Both the position numbers and the translations under genes were made by a program. Of a stretch of DNA of 64,000 nt, positions 8,858 to 17,627 are shown in pieces. The stretch comes from JASGCP01 sp965263285 (GTDB taxonomy: Bacteria > Bacteroidota > Bacteroidia > Chitinophagales > Chitinophagaceae): contig CBDHHD010000016.1 of the NCBI GenBank assembly GCA_965263285.1, positions 1,736,001 through 1,800,000 of the forward strand, read 5' to 3'. The stretch's first letter is position 1. Every line of letters starts with the position of its first letter. Under the pieces are notes generated by a model. That model was not told the origin of the DNA. It saw only the letters and a list, made by a program, of their open reading frames with translations, and did not search any database.

Positions 8858-9469
8858 TTAGATATACCTGTCAACTTTTTCTTGTATTCGTGTAACATGA
8901 ATAGAAAGTTTAAATAGAAAAAGATAAAAACCGTAATTACTTAAAGAAAATAATCTTTGTTCTGTAATTTTGTCTCGTGAAATAAAATCGTTGCTAATGT
9001 TATTGATTCTGTCTAGAAAGACAATTGATTCGTTAATTAAATTATTTTCAGGTAAGTAAAAAATCTGAGTTATATATTGTTTTTTTATAGCTATGATGTG
9101 TTCTTCTATTTGTTGCTTTGTTTTGATTGATTGCTTTAAAATATCAATATATTTATTTAAATTAAAAATTGGAGCATATATAAGCCGAGAAGGAAAGAAT
9201 CTTTTGTTATTCAAATCAATATCACAAGTGTCAGAAAATATCATACAATTCTTATTATCAATTTTAGTTTCAGGCAGATTAATGACTAATAAATTTTTAA
9301 TGCCGTCTCCTTGATAAATAAATTTCTCATTTAAAATTTCTGTTGTATATAATCTATTGTTTATATTGTCTGGAAAATCTTTTAAACAATCAAATAACTC
9401 TTTGGTTGACTCAGGTGATAAATACTTGGGCAAATATAATTTGAAATCATTAAAATTCATAATTGCCAA
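8858..9469 (-). CDS. Unrecognised 203-residue protein, third gene of TIGR04255 operon
   Basis: I do not recognise a named family. Features seen: no signal peptide or membrane segment, a central S-D-T-C-D-I motif (residues about 79-84) like the S-x-T-C-D motif found in several uncharacterised accessory proteins, and a Lys/Glu-rich helical C-terminal half. The start overlaps the end of the upstream gene by 13 bp, so the two are translationally linked. The operon converges on the type II restriction-modification pair, leaving 44 bp between stops. Confidence 0.6.
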   Translation of the reverse strand: MAIMNFNDFKLYLPKYLSPESTKELFDCLKDFPDNINNRLYTTEILNEKFIYQGDGIKNLLVINLPETKIDNKNCMIFSDTCDIDLNNKRFFPSRLIYAPIFNLNKYIDILKQSIKTKQQIEEHIIAIKKQYITQIFYLPENNLINESIVFLDRINNISNDFISRDKITEQRLFSLSNYGFYLFLFKLSIHVTRIQEKVDRYI

Positions 9470-9747
9470 AAATTTTTATTTACTAATTCAACAAATTCAC
9501 TATCAATATTAGTTGTATTATTTAATAATCTATTTGAAAAGTCTACTATAATTTTTTCTTTTTCATCTATATTATTATTAATTGAATAATTTGACGTGGG
9601 AAAATATTCAGAATGTAAAGCTTGGTAATTAGCTATTTTACTTGGAATTAAATCAAGTGAATCATATGAAAAATTACTTAAACTATTGGTTATGTTAAAT
9701 GTTGCAAAAAAAACATTAAGTCCTATGTTTGTTATATTGTTTTGCAT
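9457..9747 (-). CDS. Unrecognised 96-residue protein, middle gene of TIGR04255 operon
   Basis: Small soluble-looking protein rich in Asn, Ser and Phe, with no motif I can name. It starts 1 bp after the stop of the TIGR04255-type gene and overlaps the next gene by 13 bp. This tight packing is the main evidence that it is real. It may be an adaptor or an immunity-type partner; that is only inference from position. Confidence 0.55.
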   Translation of the reverse strand: MQNNITNIGLNVFFATFNITNSLSNFSYDSLDLIPSKIANYQALHSEYFPTSNYSINNNIDEKEKIIVDFSNRLLNNTTNIDSEFVELVNKNFWQL

Positions 9748-9748
9748 A

Positions 9749-10465
9749 TTAATAAACAGGATTATATGATTGAATAAGTTTATCTGTTAATAAGTTGAAA
9801 AAAAAATCTTTTTCAATTGAATGACCAATATTAATAATGGATTCCATATTATTGAAAAAATCGTAGAGATTAGATTCTTTTGCAGTATCAATATCAATTA
9901 AAGAGCCGGTTAGTGTTTGATTGTCTACAATTCTTGAAACATTGCTAATAATTTGTAATGTTGTTTTGTATTGATCTTTTTCGAGCTCTGTTCTAATGAC
10001 TGTATTTTTAGAACAGTGTTCCTTATTGTCAATAAAAAGCTTTATTTTAATGTAGTCAAATATGTTATTTTCAAAGAAATTAATATATCTAATACCTAAT
10101 CTTGAAATATCTTCTATAATATGGGTATTTTGTACTTTTTGTAAACATTCGAATATTTTTTTTGAATATGCAGGCCAACCTATATAATTAGATGGAGAAC
10201 TAATGGATAATACATCAGGGCCAATTTGAATAATAAATGTACCGTCGGTTAATTTATAATAAGGTTTAAATAAAAAATTGGGGTCTGTTTCTCTTAATTG
10301 TTCAGGAATTTGTAAAATTGGTAAACTTTCTAATTTTTTAAAATCATTTTGCAATGAATTGTATAATATTCCAAATACTGCACTTCTGTGTATTTTTGTA
10401 GAAAAACGCAATTCAACAATTGCTTCTATTATTGGATTGGGCTCTATTCTTATTGGAAAGTTCAT
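9749..10465 (-). CDS. TIGR04255-family protein
   Basis: Member of a sporadically distributed family of unknown function often found in accessory DNA. Seen: start M-N-F-P-I-R-I-E-P-N-P-I-I-E-A-I-V-E-L-R-F, a middle R-L-G-I-R-Y-I-N-F-F, and a C-terminus with F-F-F-N-L-L-T-D-K-L-I-Q-S-Y-N-P-V-Y. These are the family landmarks at the expected positions for about 240 residues. It is the first gene of a compact three-gene minus-strand operon. Location beside restriction-modification genes suggests a defence role, which is inference. Confidence 0.75.
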   Translation of the reverse strand: MNFPIRIEPNPIIEAIVELRFSTKIHRSAVFGILYNSLQNDFKKLESLPILQIPEQLRETDPNFLFKPYYKLTDGTFIIQIGPDVLSISSPSNYIGWPAYSKKIFECLQKVQNTHIIEDISRLGIRYINFFENNIFDYIKIKLFIDNKEHCSKNTVIRTELEKDQYKTTLQIISNVSRIVDNQTLTGSLIDIDTAKESNLYDFFNNMESIINIGHSIEKDFFFNLLTDKLIQSYNPVY

Positions 10466-10487
10466 AGATCTTAATTTAATTAGAATA

Positions 10488-10495
10488 CAAAACTA
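10488..10495 (-). promoter_or_regulatory. Putative -7 element of the TIGR04255 operon
   Basis: Reads TAGTTTTG on the minus strand, 23 nt upstream of the ATG at 10465. No -33 TTTG is seen at 20 bp spacing. The rest of the intergenic stretch (10496-10781) is AT-rich and shows nothing else I can name. Confidence 0.45.
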
Positions 10496-10781
10496 TATCT
10501 GTTTTTTAATTTATTAGTTTAAAATTTAGTTTATTCGTCTGCACAATTTTTTAGTTTTGCATGTTGAGTACAAAATCTTGTAGACTTGTGAAGATGTGGA
10601 ATTTTAGTTTAATTTTTTTTCATGTATTATTAAAAATTATTTTGTTTTTTATCTCCAAATTATTTAACCAATATCGTTAAATTAAATTTTAGAATTTGTA
10701 AAATTATTATCTAAATTAAGCCACGATATTGTCCAAAAAAGTGTGTAAAATATACATGGTTACAAATTATGCAAAATGAAA

Positions 10782-10789
10782 TATCTTTG
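10782..10789 (+). promoter_or_regulatory. -7 element of the ABC-F gene
   Basis: TATCTTTG, a perfect TAnnTTTG, 11 nt before the ATG at 10801, implying a very short leader. The -33 region is weak (ATGGTTAC). Confidence 0.55.
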
Positions 10790-10800
10790 TATTTTTTACT

Positions 10801-12735
10801 ATGTTAATAGGATTACAAGATGTTAGTTTTGAATTTGGCGCAAGAACTATTGTGTCTGATGCTACATGGCATATTAACCCTGGAGAACGCATTGGTTTTA
10901 TTGGCACCAACGGTACAGGCAAATCAACCTTATTAAAAGTATTGGTGGGAGAATATGGTCCTAATACTGGTACGGTAGAAAAGCCTAAATCTACCACAAT
11001 TGGTTATTTACATCAAGATTTATTGAGCCTTCAAAATGATGAAAGTATTTTGTCGGTAGCTTTATCAGCATTTGAAAAGATAAAAGAATTAGAAAAAGAG
11101 ATAGATACCCTTACCCATATATTAGAAAAAGAATCTACAGAAGAGCAATTGCATTTATATAGTGAAAAGCTTCATGAATATGAGGTATTAGGGGGGTACA
11201 ATGTAGAACATAAAGCATCGGAGGTATTGCAATGCTTAGGTTTTAGACCTGAACAATTGCATCAACCGTTTTTAAAATTAAGCGGGGGATGGCGAATGCG
11301 TGTGATTCTTGCTAAAATGATTTTGCAACAGCCCGACTTACTTTTGTTGGACGAACCTACTAACCACTTAGATTTGCCTTCTATTGAATGGCTGGAAAAA
11401 TATTTGCAACATTATCAAGGTAGTGTGATTATTGTGAGCCATGATAAGTTTTTTCTCAATCGAATGGTGAATAAAATTGTAGAACTGTATCAACAAAAAT
11501 TACATTTTTATAATGGCAATTACGATTATTATGAAAAAGAAAAGCAAATGCGTATTGATATTCAGCAGAGAGCTTATGAAAACCAGCAAGATGAAATTCG
11601 TCAACAAGAAAGATTTATAGAGCGATTTAGAGCAAAAGCCACAAAAGCAGCGGCAGCACAAAGTGCGATGAAACGATTAGAGAAAATGGAAAAGATAGAG
11701 CAAATAGAGATAGATAGGCCTATGATTAATATTAGCTTTAAATTAGAAAATAATCCTGGTAAAGTTATTTGTACGCTTAAGCAAATAAGTAAGCGTTATC
11801 AAGATAATCAAGTGATTTTAGAAAAGGCAGATGTGGAAATTTATAGAGGTGATAAGATAGCATTGGTAGGTGCAAATGGTAAAGGGAAATCAACACTGCT
11901 TCGTATTGTTGCTGGTGCTGAGGCGCACGAAGGAGAAAGAAAATGGGGACATAAAGTGCAAGAGAGTTTTTATGCACAACATCAAATAGAATCTTTACAT
12001 GTTGATTATAATATTTTGCAAGAGTTACAAACATGTGAAAGCGGTAAAAATGATTTAGAGCTTCGAACATTATTGGGTTGTTTTTTGTTTACAGGGGATG
12101 ATGTAGATAAGAAGATAAAGATTCTTAGTGGTGGAGAAAGAGCGAGAGTGGCACTGGCAAAAGTAATTGTTAGTAAGTCGAATTTTTTATTGTTAGATGA
12201 ACCTACGAATCATTTAGATATGTTTAGTATTGATTTATTGTCGCAAGCATTAAATAAATATGAAGGGTCTTATATACTGGTGAGCCATGATCGTTATTTT
12301 ATTTCTAAAACAGCTAATAAGATATGGGAGATTGTAGATCATCAAATTAAAGAGTTTGTGGGTACTTATGATGAATGGGTATTATGGAAAGAACGACAAA
12401 AAACAAGTAAACTCGCTGAATCTAAAGAAGGGAATAGTCATCAGTCTATTGTAAAAGAAGCGAATAATAAATCGGCTGTAATTACGCCCATGCAAAAGAA
12501 TAAAACTGTTCAAACAACATTGGATCGGCAATTTCAAAAAGTAGAAAAAAGATTGCAAGCGCTAACCGATAAGAAGAAAGGAATAGAAAAAGATTTGGCA
12601 GATACTTCAACATATAAGTCGAAAGATATATTTCTATTATTGGAAAAAGAATATCAGGCATTGTTAAAAGAATTAGAAGGTGTTTCTAAAGAGTATGAAG
12701 TGTTATTTGAACAGATGTTAACAGAAGAAAAATAA
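10801..12735 (+). CDS. ABC-F family ATPase (ribosome-associated)
   Basis: Cytosolic protein with two fused ABC ATPase domains and no membrane segments, acting on the ribosome by family knowledge. Domain 1 has Walker A G-T-N-G-T-G-K-S-T (about residues 36-44), signature L-S-G-G-W-R-M-R-V and Walker B L-L-L-L-D-E-P-T-N-H-L-D. Domain 2 has G-A-N-G-K-G-K-S-T, L-S-G-G-E-R-A-R-V and L-L-L-D-E-P-T-N-H-L-D. The linker between them is charged and helical. The C-terminus (about 560-644) is a predicted coiled coil, as in Uup/YdiF-type members. Length 644 is typical. A small conserved Bacteroidota gene follows 8 bp downstream, so they are probably cotranscribed. Antibiotic resistance versus translation housekeeping cannot be told from this sequence. 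Confidence 0.93.
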   Translation: MLIGLQDVSFEFGARTIVSDATWHINPGERIGFIGTNGTGKSTLLKVLVGEYGPNTGTVEKPKSTTIGYLHQDLLSLQNDESILSVALSAFEKIKELEKEIDTLTHILEKESTEEQLHLYSEKLHEYEVLGGYNVEHKASEVLQCLGFRPEQLHQPFLKLSGGWRMRVILAKMILQQPDLLLLDEPTNHLDLPSIEWLEKYLQHYQGSVIIVSHDKFFLNRMVNKIVELYQQKLHFYNGNYDYYEKEKQMRIDIQQRAYENQQDEIRQQERFIERFRAKATKAAAAQSAMKRLEKMEKIEQIEIDRPMINISFKLENNPGKVICTLKQISKRYQDNQVILEKADVEIYRGDKIALVGANGKGKSTLLRIVAGAEAHEGERKWGHKVQESFYAQHQIESLHVDYNILQELQTCESGKNDLELRTLLGCFLFTGDDVDKKIKILSGGERARVALAKVIVSKSNFLLLDEPTNHLDMFSIDLLSQALNKYEGSYILVSHDRYFISKTANKIWEIVDHQIKEFVGTYDEWVLWKERQKTSKLAESKEGNSHQSIVKEANNKSAVITPMQKNKTVQTTLDRQFQKVEKRLQALTDKKKGIEKDLADTSTYKSKDIFLLLEKEYQALLKELEGVSKEYEVLFEQMLTEEK

Positions 12736-12743
12736 TCTACATT

Positions 12744-13250
12744 ATGTTATATACTACTAAGATAGGAGAATTATGTAATCATGTATCATCTCATTTTCCT
12801 GTTTGGATATATCCTTCCTCTCGCAAGTTATCAGATGTAGAAGCTTTATGTATTATTGAACAGTTTGGCACTTTTCAGAAAAATTGGAATACACATGGCA
12901 CCTTGCTTGTTTCGCATGTGCATGTATTGTTTAATTATTTTATGGTGGTGATCGTAGACACCAATGTTATAGCCCCAAGTGGTTGCGCTATTGATGCAAG
13001 TGTAAGATGCGTTAAAGAAATATGCAAGCAAATGCAAGTTGATTTTTTTCAAAGACACATGATACATGTTTTAAAGAATGAAATGTCTTCTATTGAGCAA
13101 ATAGATATGTTGCAATTGAATGAAACCAATATAGATATGCTTTTCTTTAATCATGCTTCTATACAAAGAGTAGAACAATTGCAACGAGAATGGTTGATTC
13201 CTATAAAAAGATCTTGGTTAGAAAGAAATATAGCTACTTTAATAGGTTAA
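12744..13250 (+). CDS. Conserved Bacteroidota protein, often labelled ABC transporter ATPase
   Basis: A 168-residue soluble protein with the pattern F-x-x-N-W-N-T-H-G-T-L-L, then a core I-A-P-S-G-C-A-I-D-A-S-V-R. Similar proteins recur in Bacteroidota and are sometimes misnamed as ABC ATPases. No Walker motifs are present here, so that name is not supported. It follows the ABC-F gene by 8 bp and is probably cotranscribed. Function unknown. Confidence 0.7.
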   Translation: MLYTTKIGELCNHVSSHFPVWIYPSSRKLSDVEALCIIEQFGTFQKNWNTHGTLLVSHVHVLFNYFMVVIVDTNVIAPSGCAIDASVRCVKEICKQMQVDFFQRHMIHVLKNEMSSIEQIDMLQLNETNIDMLFFNHASIQRVEQLQREWLIPIKRSWLERNIATLIG

Positions 13251-13350
13251 ATAGGTGATGTTTGTTAATATTTATCATGTTTCACATGGTTATATCCAAA
13301 TAGGTAATAAATTTTTAATCAACAATGCTATAAAACATGACAACTAATAA

Positions 13351-13614
13351 CTAACAACTTGACCCGCAAAAGTTAATACTAGCATAATCAGTTCCACACA
13401 TCAAAGTGCATGGTTTTAATGCTATACCTATACACATCGTACCTAATGATAGACCTATAGAAAATAGAAGTGCACCGCAATTACAACCTTCCCATTGAGC
13501 TTGAGTAAACAAACCAACACACTTAGAAGGCATATTTACGCTACTTGCACCTATTATGCTTTTTAAATCAGTTCTCTTTAAAGAAAAACCTAAATTTTGG
13601 GATTTATTTTTCAT
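13351..13614 (-). CDS. Possible Cys-rich RiPP/bacteriocin precursor peptide
   Basis: An 87-residue peptide. Its first 23 residues (M-K-N-K-S-Q-N-L-G-F-S-L-K-R-T-D-L-K-S-I-I-G-A) look like Bacteroidota natural-product leaders of the form L-x-L-K-R-x-x-L-K-x-I-x-G-G/A, with G22-A23 as a double-glycine-like cleavage site. The remaining part is Gly/Ser/Thr-rich and contains eight Cys (32, 44, 46, 61, 69, 73, 83, 87) and a hydrophobic stretch around 48-66. No modification enzyme or peptidase-exporter lies next to it. It is flanked upstream by repeat terminal motifs. It could alternatively be a decayed or chance ORF, but the leader-like start and the biased composition argue against this. Confidence 0.5.
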   Translation of the reverse strand: MKNKSQNLGFSLKRTDLKSIIGASSVNMPSKCVGLFTQAQWEGCNCGALLFSIGLSLGTMCIGIALKPCTLMCGTDYASINFCGSSC

Positions 13615-13645
13615 AAAATTTTGTTTTATATAGATTAAAAAATAT

Positions 13646-13783
13646 GGTATAACGATTTTTTTAGTGAGCGATCACTAAAGATAATATATTTTTTTTTAAA
13701 AAACAAATTTATTTTTTAAAAATATATAATTATGCAATTAAACAAATTTGTGTCAGAAATATGGTATAACGACTTTTTTTATG
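13646..13783. repeat. Solo A-type terminal repeats
   Basis: An A-type terminal repeat at 13646-13669 (GGTATAACGATTTTTTTAGT...) is joined directly to an inverted, truncated A end (GATCACTAAA, 13670-13679). A second truncated A end lies at 13763-13783. Both look like remnants left by deletions of elements. Confidence 0.6.
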
Positions 13784-13819
13784 GGACCAATTTAAATTTA
13801 CCGAAATAGAACAAAGTAT

Positions 13820-14358
13820 GGTATAACGACTTTTATAGTGAGCAGTTATTAAAATACACCTTTTTTTTAATGACTCAGGTATAGATTCATTATTTGTTTT
13901 TTTATATCTTTTTCTTTCTTTTGTCTTGATACAAAAGAAAGAAACAAAGAAAAAATCAAGCCTGCAGATAAAGAGCTACAAAACTACGGCTCGCTACGCT
14001 AGCGAGAATGAATGGGAGGCGGTTAGGTATGAATCGTTATGATGAGCTTATCCATAGTGATCTTTTATGTACATACTTTATGCTCATCATAACGATTCAT
14101 ATATAAAAATGTCCGCCCCACATTCTCGCTGGTCGCTTCGCTCACCTCGTTTTGTAACGCTCTTTATCTGAGGGCAGTCCTCATCAGATATTTCCTATTA
14201 TTTCCATATGTATTTAATAATCCATGCTTCCAGCACCTCAAAAAAAGGCGTAGCCAAAAATAAATTGGCACCTCAAAAAAAGGCGTAGCCAAAAATAAAT
14301 TGGTTTTTTTTAAACATATATTATCGTTGTCGTTGTTCACTAAAAAAATCGTTATACC
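13820..14358 (+). repeat. Palindromic element bounded by A-type inverted repeats
   Basis: A 539-bp copy with A-type terminal repeats at 13820 (GGTATAACGACTTTTATAGT) and 14335-14358 (GTTCACTAAAAAAATCGTTA followed by TACC). Inside are the T/A-rich stem, the CTCGCTACGCTAGCGAG palindrome, the long hairpin (arms about 14032-14049 and 14083-14100), and a B-type internal motif that is tandemly doubled near 14228-14300. Non-coding. Confidence 0.85.
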
Positions 14359-14363
14359 AGAAA

Positions 14364-15420
14364 TATTAAATTATGGACAAGAATGGAAAGTAAATAAGAT
14401 TGATAAAGATTGATGATAATTTAGTTATTAATATACATGTGAGTTATGTTGAAGATACATACACTATGGAGGATGGCGAACAATATAAAGTGTACGATTT
14501 TTCACCCGTTAGACAATGGCAACATCTTTCTATATTAGAATACGCAACATATATTCATTGTAAATCGCCAAGAATAGTTATGGGAGATAAAAAAGTAAAA
14601 GTTGTTTTACCTCCATGGGCAGAAGCGTATGTTATTTATACTAGACTATTTTCATTATTTGTTATATAGTTATTGCAAGTGATTCAAGAACAAAAAATGG
14701 TAGCGACATTGTGTAAAACCACAGAAACAATTGTAAGAAGCATAATGAATAATGCTGTTGAAAAAGCATTAGAATTTAAAGAACCTGAAACGAATTTAAG
14801 CCATATAAGTTTAGATGAGAAAGCATGTAGCAATGGGCATAGTTATGCAACCATTATGATTGATAATATGGAAGGTAAGGTTTTAGAAGTTGTAAAAGAA
14901 AGAGGTGAAGAAGAAGTGAAGTTGCTATATAATCAGGTTATAGGTAAAGAAAAAGATGAAAACATAAAAGTAGTAAGTATGGATATGTGGAGGCCATTCA
15001 TCAATGCTACACAAGAATCGGCTCCTAATAGTTATATTTGTTTTGATAAATTTCATATTTTTAAATACTTAAGTGATGCTATTAATTCAATCAGGAAGTA
15101 TGAATTAAAACATCATCCTAAAGGCGAAATACTCAAAAAAGCCAAATACACTTTACTAAAGAATAAGGAGAATAGGACTCCTAAACAAGACTTACAATTT
15201 AAACAAATTGATTATGAGAACTTTGAAGCAGCTAAAATATGGAAAGTGTGAGAGAATTTAAAATATGTATGGGAATCAACAAGTGCAGACGAGTTAGTTA
15301 ATCATATGAATAGGTGGCTTGAAGATGCATACAAGATTTCAAATAAATACTTAAATAGTGTACTCCAAATGATATGTAACCACATTGATGGCATTTGCAA
15401 CTCAATATTATTAAAAATAA
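14364..15420 (+). pseudogene. ISL3-type transposase remnant
   Basis: Broken transposase resembling the ISL3 (IS204/IS1001/IS1165) family. The N-terminal part has W-Q-H-L-S-I-L-E-Y and L-P-P-W-A-E-A, the usual zinc-finger/HTH region, but its Cys residues are mostly lost. The catalytic part has H-I-S-L-D-E-K-A, then V-V-S-M-D-M-W-R-P-F and C-F-D-K-F-H-I-F-K-Y. Damage is visible: a frameshift near 14400-14411 separates the start (L-N-Y-G-Q-E-W-K-V) from the rest. In-frame stops occur at 14667-14669 and 15249-15251. The C-terminus runs directly into an A-type repeat end at 15421. The repeats on both sides may have used such a transposase, but this copy is dead. Confidence 0.8.
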
Positions 15421-15911
15421 GGTATAACGACTTTTTTAGTGAGCAGGTATTAAAATACACCTTTTTTTTGTAATGACTCAGGTATAGATTCATTATTTTT
15501 TTTTATATCTTTTTCTTTCTTTTGTCTTGATACAAAAGAAAGAAACAAAGAAAAAATCAAGCCTGCAGATAAAGAGCTACAAAACTACGGCTCGCTACGC
15601 TAGCGAGAATGAATAGGAGGCGGTTAGGTATGAATCGTTATGATGAGCTTATCTATAGGTATCTTTTATGCAAATACTTTATGCTCATCATAACGATTCA
15701 TATATAAAAACTTCCGCCTCCACATTCTCGCTGGTCGCTTCGCTCACCTCGTTTTGTAACGCTCTTTATCTGAGGGCAGTCCTCATCAGATATTTCCTAT
15801 TATTTCCATATTTATATATATGTAATAATCAATGCTTCCAGCACCTCAAAAGAAGAGGTAGCCCCTATATAAAATTATTTTTGGAAATATCAATTTTATT
15901 TTGTATCTTTG
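15421..15911 (+). repeat. Palindromic element with outward promoter
   Basis: Starts with an A-type terminal repeat at 15421 that interrupts the transposase remnant. It contains the standard hairpins and a B-type end at 15840-15863. As in other copies, it continues with ATATAAAATT ... TTTTGTATCTTTG. Here that segment forms a promoter in front of the second lipoprotein gene. The C-type terminal motif seen at this point in other copies is missing. Confidence 0.8.
15880..15911 (+). promoter_or_regulatory. Promoter at the repeat edge, driving lipoprotein 2
   Basis: TTTG at 15880-15883 and TATCTTTG at 15904-15911 with 20 bp between, a near-perfect Bacteroidota promoter. The same sequence occurs at the same place in the repeat copies near 41375, 44990 and 58862, so the promoter seems to belong to the repeat. 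Confidence 0.7.
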
Positions 15912-15961
15912 TAAAATGTATTATAGTTAAATTTATTTATATCACTCTAAAAAAAAAAAAT

Positions 15962-16999
15962 ATATCAAAAAAAATCTTAACAGTATTAACCTTAATCGTA
16001 TTGATGGCTTGTAACAAAGCAGTCAATAACACTCCATCTACCAATAATCTTATAAATGCAAAAAATGGTGTTGCAAGTAATTCTTATGCGAGTGTACAAT
16101 CGTATTCTAATATTGGTGTAGCAGTGGGAGTTAATGGTATTTATCGCACATTGAATGGGGGACAAACTTGGACACAAGTATTTAGCAATAATTCTATTAT
16201 TCTTAGTAGTGTTACTTTTTCATCTGATACTAATGGCGTGGCTTCAGGCTTTGATGTAAATAATCGTAATGGTGTTATTTTTCGTACTACTGATGCCGGA
16301 CAAACTTGGACACAAGTATTTAATGCTCCTTATGGTTTTGGTCCAATTCGTTCTGTTGCTTTTTCAACTCCCACAAATGGATTGGCAACTGTAGGGCAAC
16401 TTATATATAGCACACAAAACTGCGGACAAACTTGGACACTTTTAAATGATGTTAATACTTTTGCTGATGTTGTATTTTCATCTGCAACAAATGGTATAGC
16501 AGTTGGAAAAAATTATATTTATCGTACTATTGATGGCGGACAAACTTGGACAAATGTATTTGTTAATAATAATAATCCTACTAGTGTTTTTGGTGGTGTA
16601 ACACTTTCACATGCAAATAGTGGTTTAGCACTTAGTTATGATAATGTTTATAACACACAAGACTCAGGGAAGACTTGGACACTTGTAAATATTGGTGCTT
16701 TTTATGGCGCTGCTTTTTCAACTGATACTAATGCTGTAGGATTAAGTAGAAATAATTCAGTCATTTATCTCTCACAAAATGGTGGAAAAACTTGGACAAA
16801 TACATATAGTAACAGTAATGTTATTTTTAATAATATTGCCTTTTCATCTGCTACTAATGGTGTGGTAATTGGTTTTGATAAAAATAATAATAATATTAGT
16901 TATATTTATCGCACTACTGATGGGGGACAAACTTGGGCACAAGTATTACAAAGTAATAATGTTACTTTTTATGCTGTTGCTTTTGCTCCTTCAAATTAA
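15962..16999 (+). CDS. Seven-repeat beta-propeller lipoprotein, start unclear
   Basis: Paralogue of the lipoproteins at 395-1501 and 51699-52997. The N-terminus has K-K-I-L-T-V-L-T-L-I-V-L-M-A-C, a lipoprotein signal with lipobox LMAC. Seven repeats of about 40 residues follow, with the pattern Y-R-T-x-D-G-G-Q-T-W-T-x-V-F ... V-A-F-S-S-A-T-N-G-V-A-V-G. The open frame extends upstream into the repeat, but that part is repeat sequence. No ATG precedes the signal peptide: the only ATG is at 16004, inside the lipobox. The candidates are ATA 15962 or ATT/ATC codons just upstream, next to a run of 12 A (15949-15960). The start may have been lost or may vary by slippage. Expression is therefore uncertain. 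Confidence 0.65.
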   Translation: MSKKILTVLTLIVLMACNKAVNNTPSTNNLINAKNGVASNSYASVQSYSNIGVAVGVNGIYRTLNGGQTWTQVFSNNSIILSSVTFSSDTNGVASGFDVNNRNGVIFRTTDAGQTWTQVFNAPYGFGPIRSVAFSTPTNGLATVGQLIYSTQNCGQTWTLLNDVNTFADVVFSSATNGIAVGKNYIYRTIDGGQTWTNVFVNNNNPTSVFGGVTLSHANSGLALSYDNVYNTQDSGKTWTLVNIGAFYGAAFSTDTNAVGLSRNNSVIYLSQNGGKTWTNTYSNSNVIFNNIAFSSATNGVVIGFDKNNNNISYIYRTTDGGQTWAQVLQSNNVTFYAVAFAPSN

Positions 17000-17190
17000 A
17001 CTTATAAATTTTAAGCGTAATGAGTAAATTAATTGCACTTTAAACAATTTTTTATTTAAGCACATAAAAATTAATGTTATTTTTTAAATTAATTTAAAAA
17101 TACATATTTCTATTTTATATTTGCTCATTATATAAATAGAAGTAGTCTCTATGCTGAAGAGCAATTTATTAGACATACTATAATAATATC

Positions 17191-17230
17191 ATCTCCTATA
17201 GAATATTAATATTCCATGGGAGATTTTTTT
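17191..17230 (+). terminator. Rho-independent terminator after lipoprotein 2
   Basis: ATCTCC ... GGAGAT arms with additional inner pairing (TAGAATA/TATTCCA) followed by seven T. It lies about 190 bp after the stop. The rest of the gap to 17522 is AT-rich with no gene or repeat I can recognise. Confidence 0.65.
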
Positions 17231-17522
17231 ATACCTTAAAAAAAATTGCATCTCCCCTTTTTTGTGTATTGAGCGAAGTGAACAAATTAAAAAGAGGAAC
17301 AATACTAATACATCATTTCTATCTATTTTCCCAATAATGAGTTGCACATAGGGATTCAATGCCTTAAAAAACTCATTCTTGTTAAATTTAATAATTATCT
17401 ACTCATGACACTTCCATTCTTTAAAAAACTCATCAATAAATCTTTTTTTCATCAATATTTAATTCATTATGATTACACAATTTGTTTTTTAAATTTGTAA
17501 AATGTCCAACTAAAGCCTGAAA

Positions 17523-17530
17523 TATTTTTG
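17523..17530 (+). promoter_or_regulatory. Possible -7 element of the glycosyltransferase gene
   Basis: TATTTTTG fits TAnnTTTG. A TTTG at 17494-17497 is 25 bp upstream, slightly too far for an ideal -33. The leader would be about 95 nt. Confidence 0.4.
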
Positions 17531-17627
17531 CAAACTCATTCAGAATTTAAAAACAAACTCCTAAATTCGCATGTAGAAACAGTCAATTTTCATCAACAAC
17601 GTTGTGAAACTAAACAAATAATGATAT

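Noticed and set aside
12744..13250. ABC transporter ATPase label for the small protein after the ABC-F gene
   Set aside because: No Walker A, signature or Walker B motif is present; the label is inherited in databases.
15668..15961. N-terminal extension of lipoprotein 2
   Set aside because: The region is repeat DNA including a promoter. A lipoprotein signal follows it, so translation should begin near 15962.
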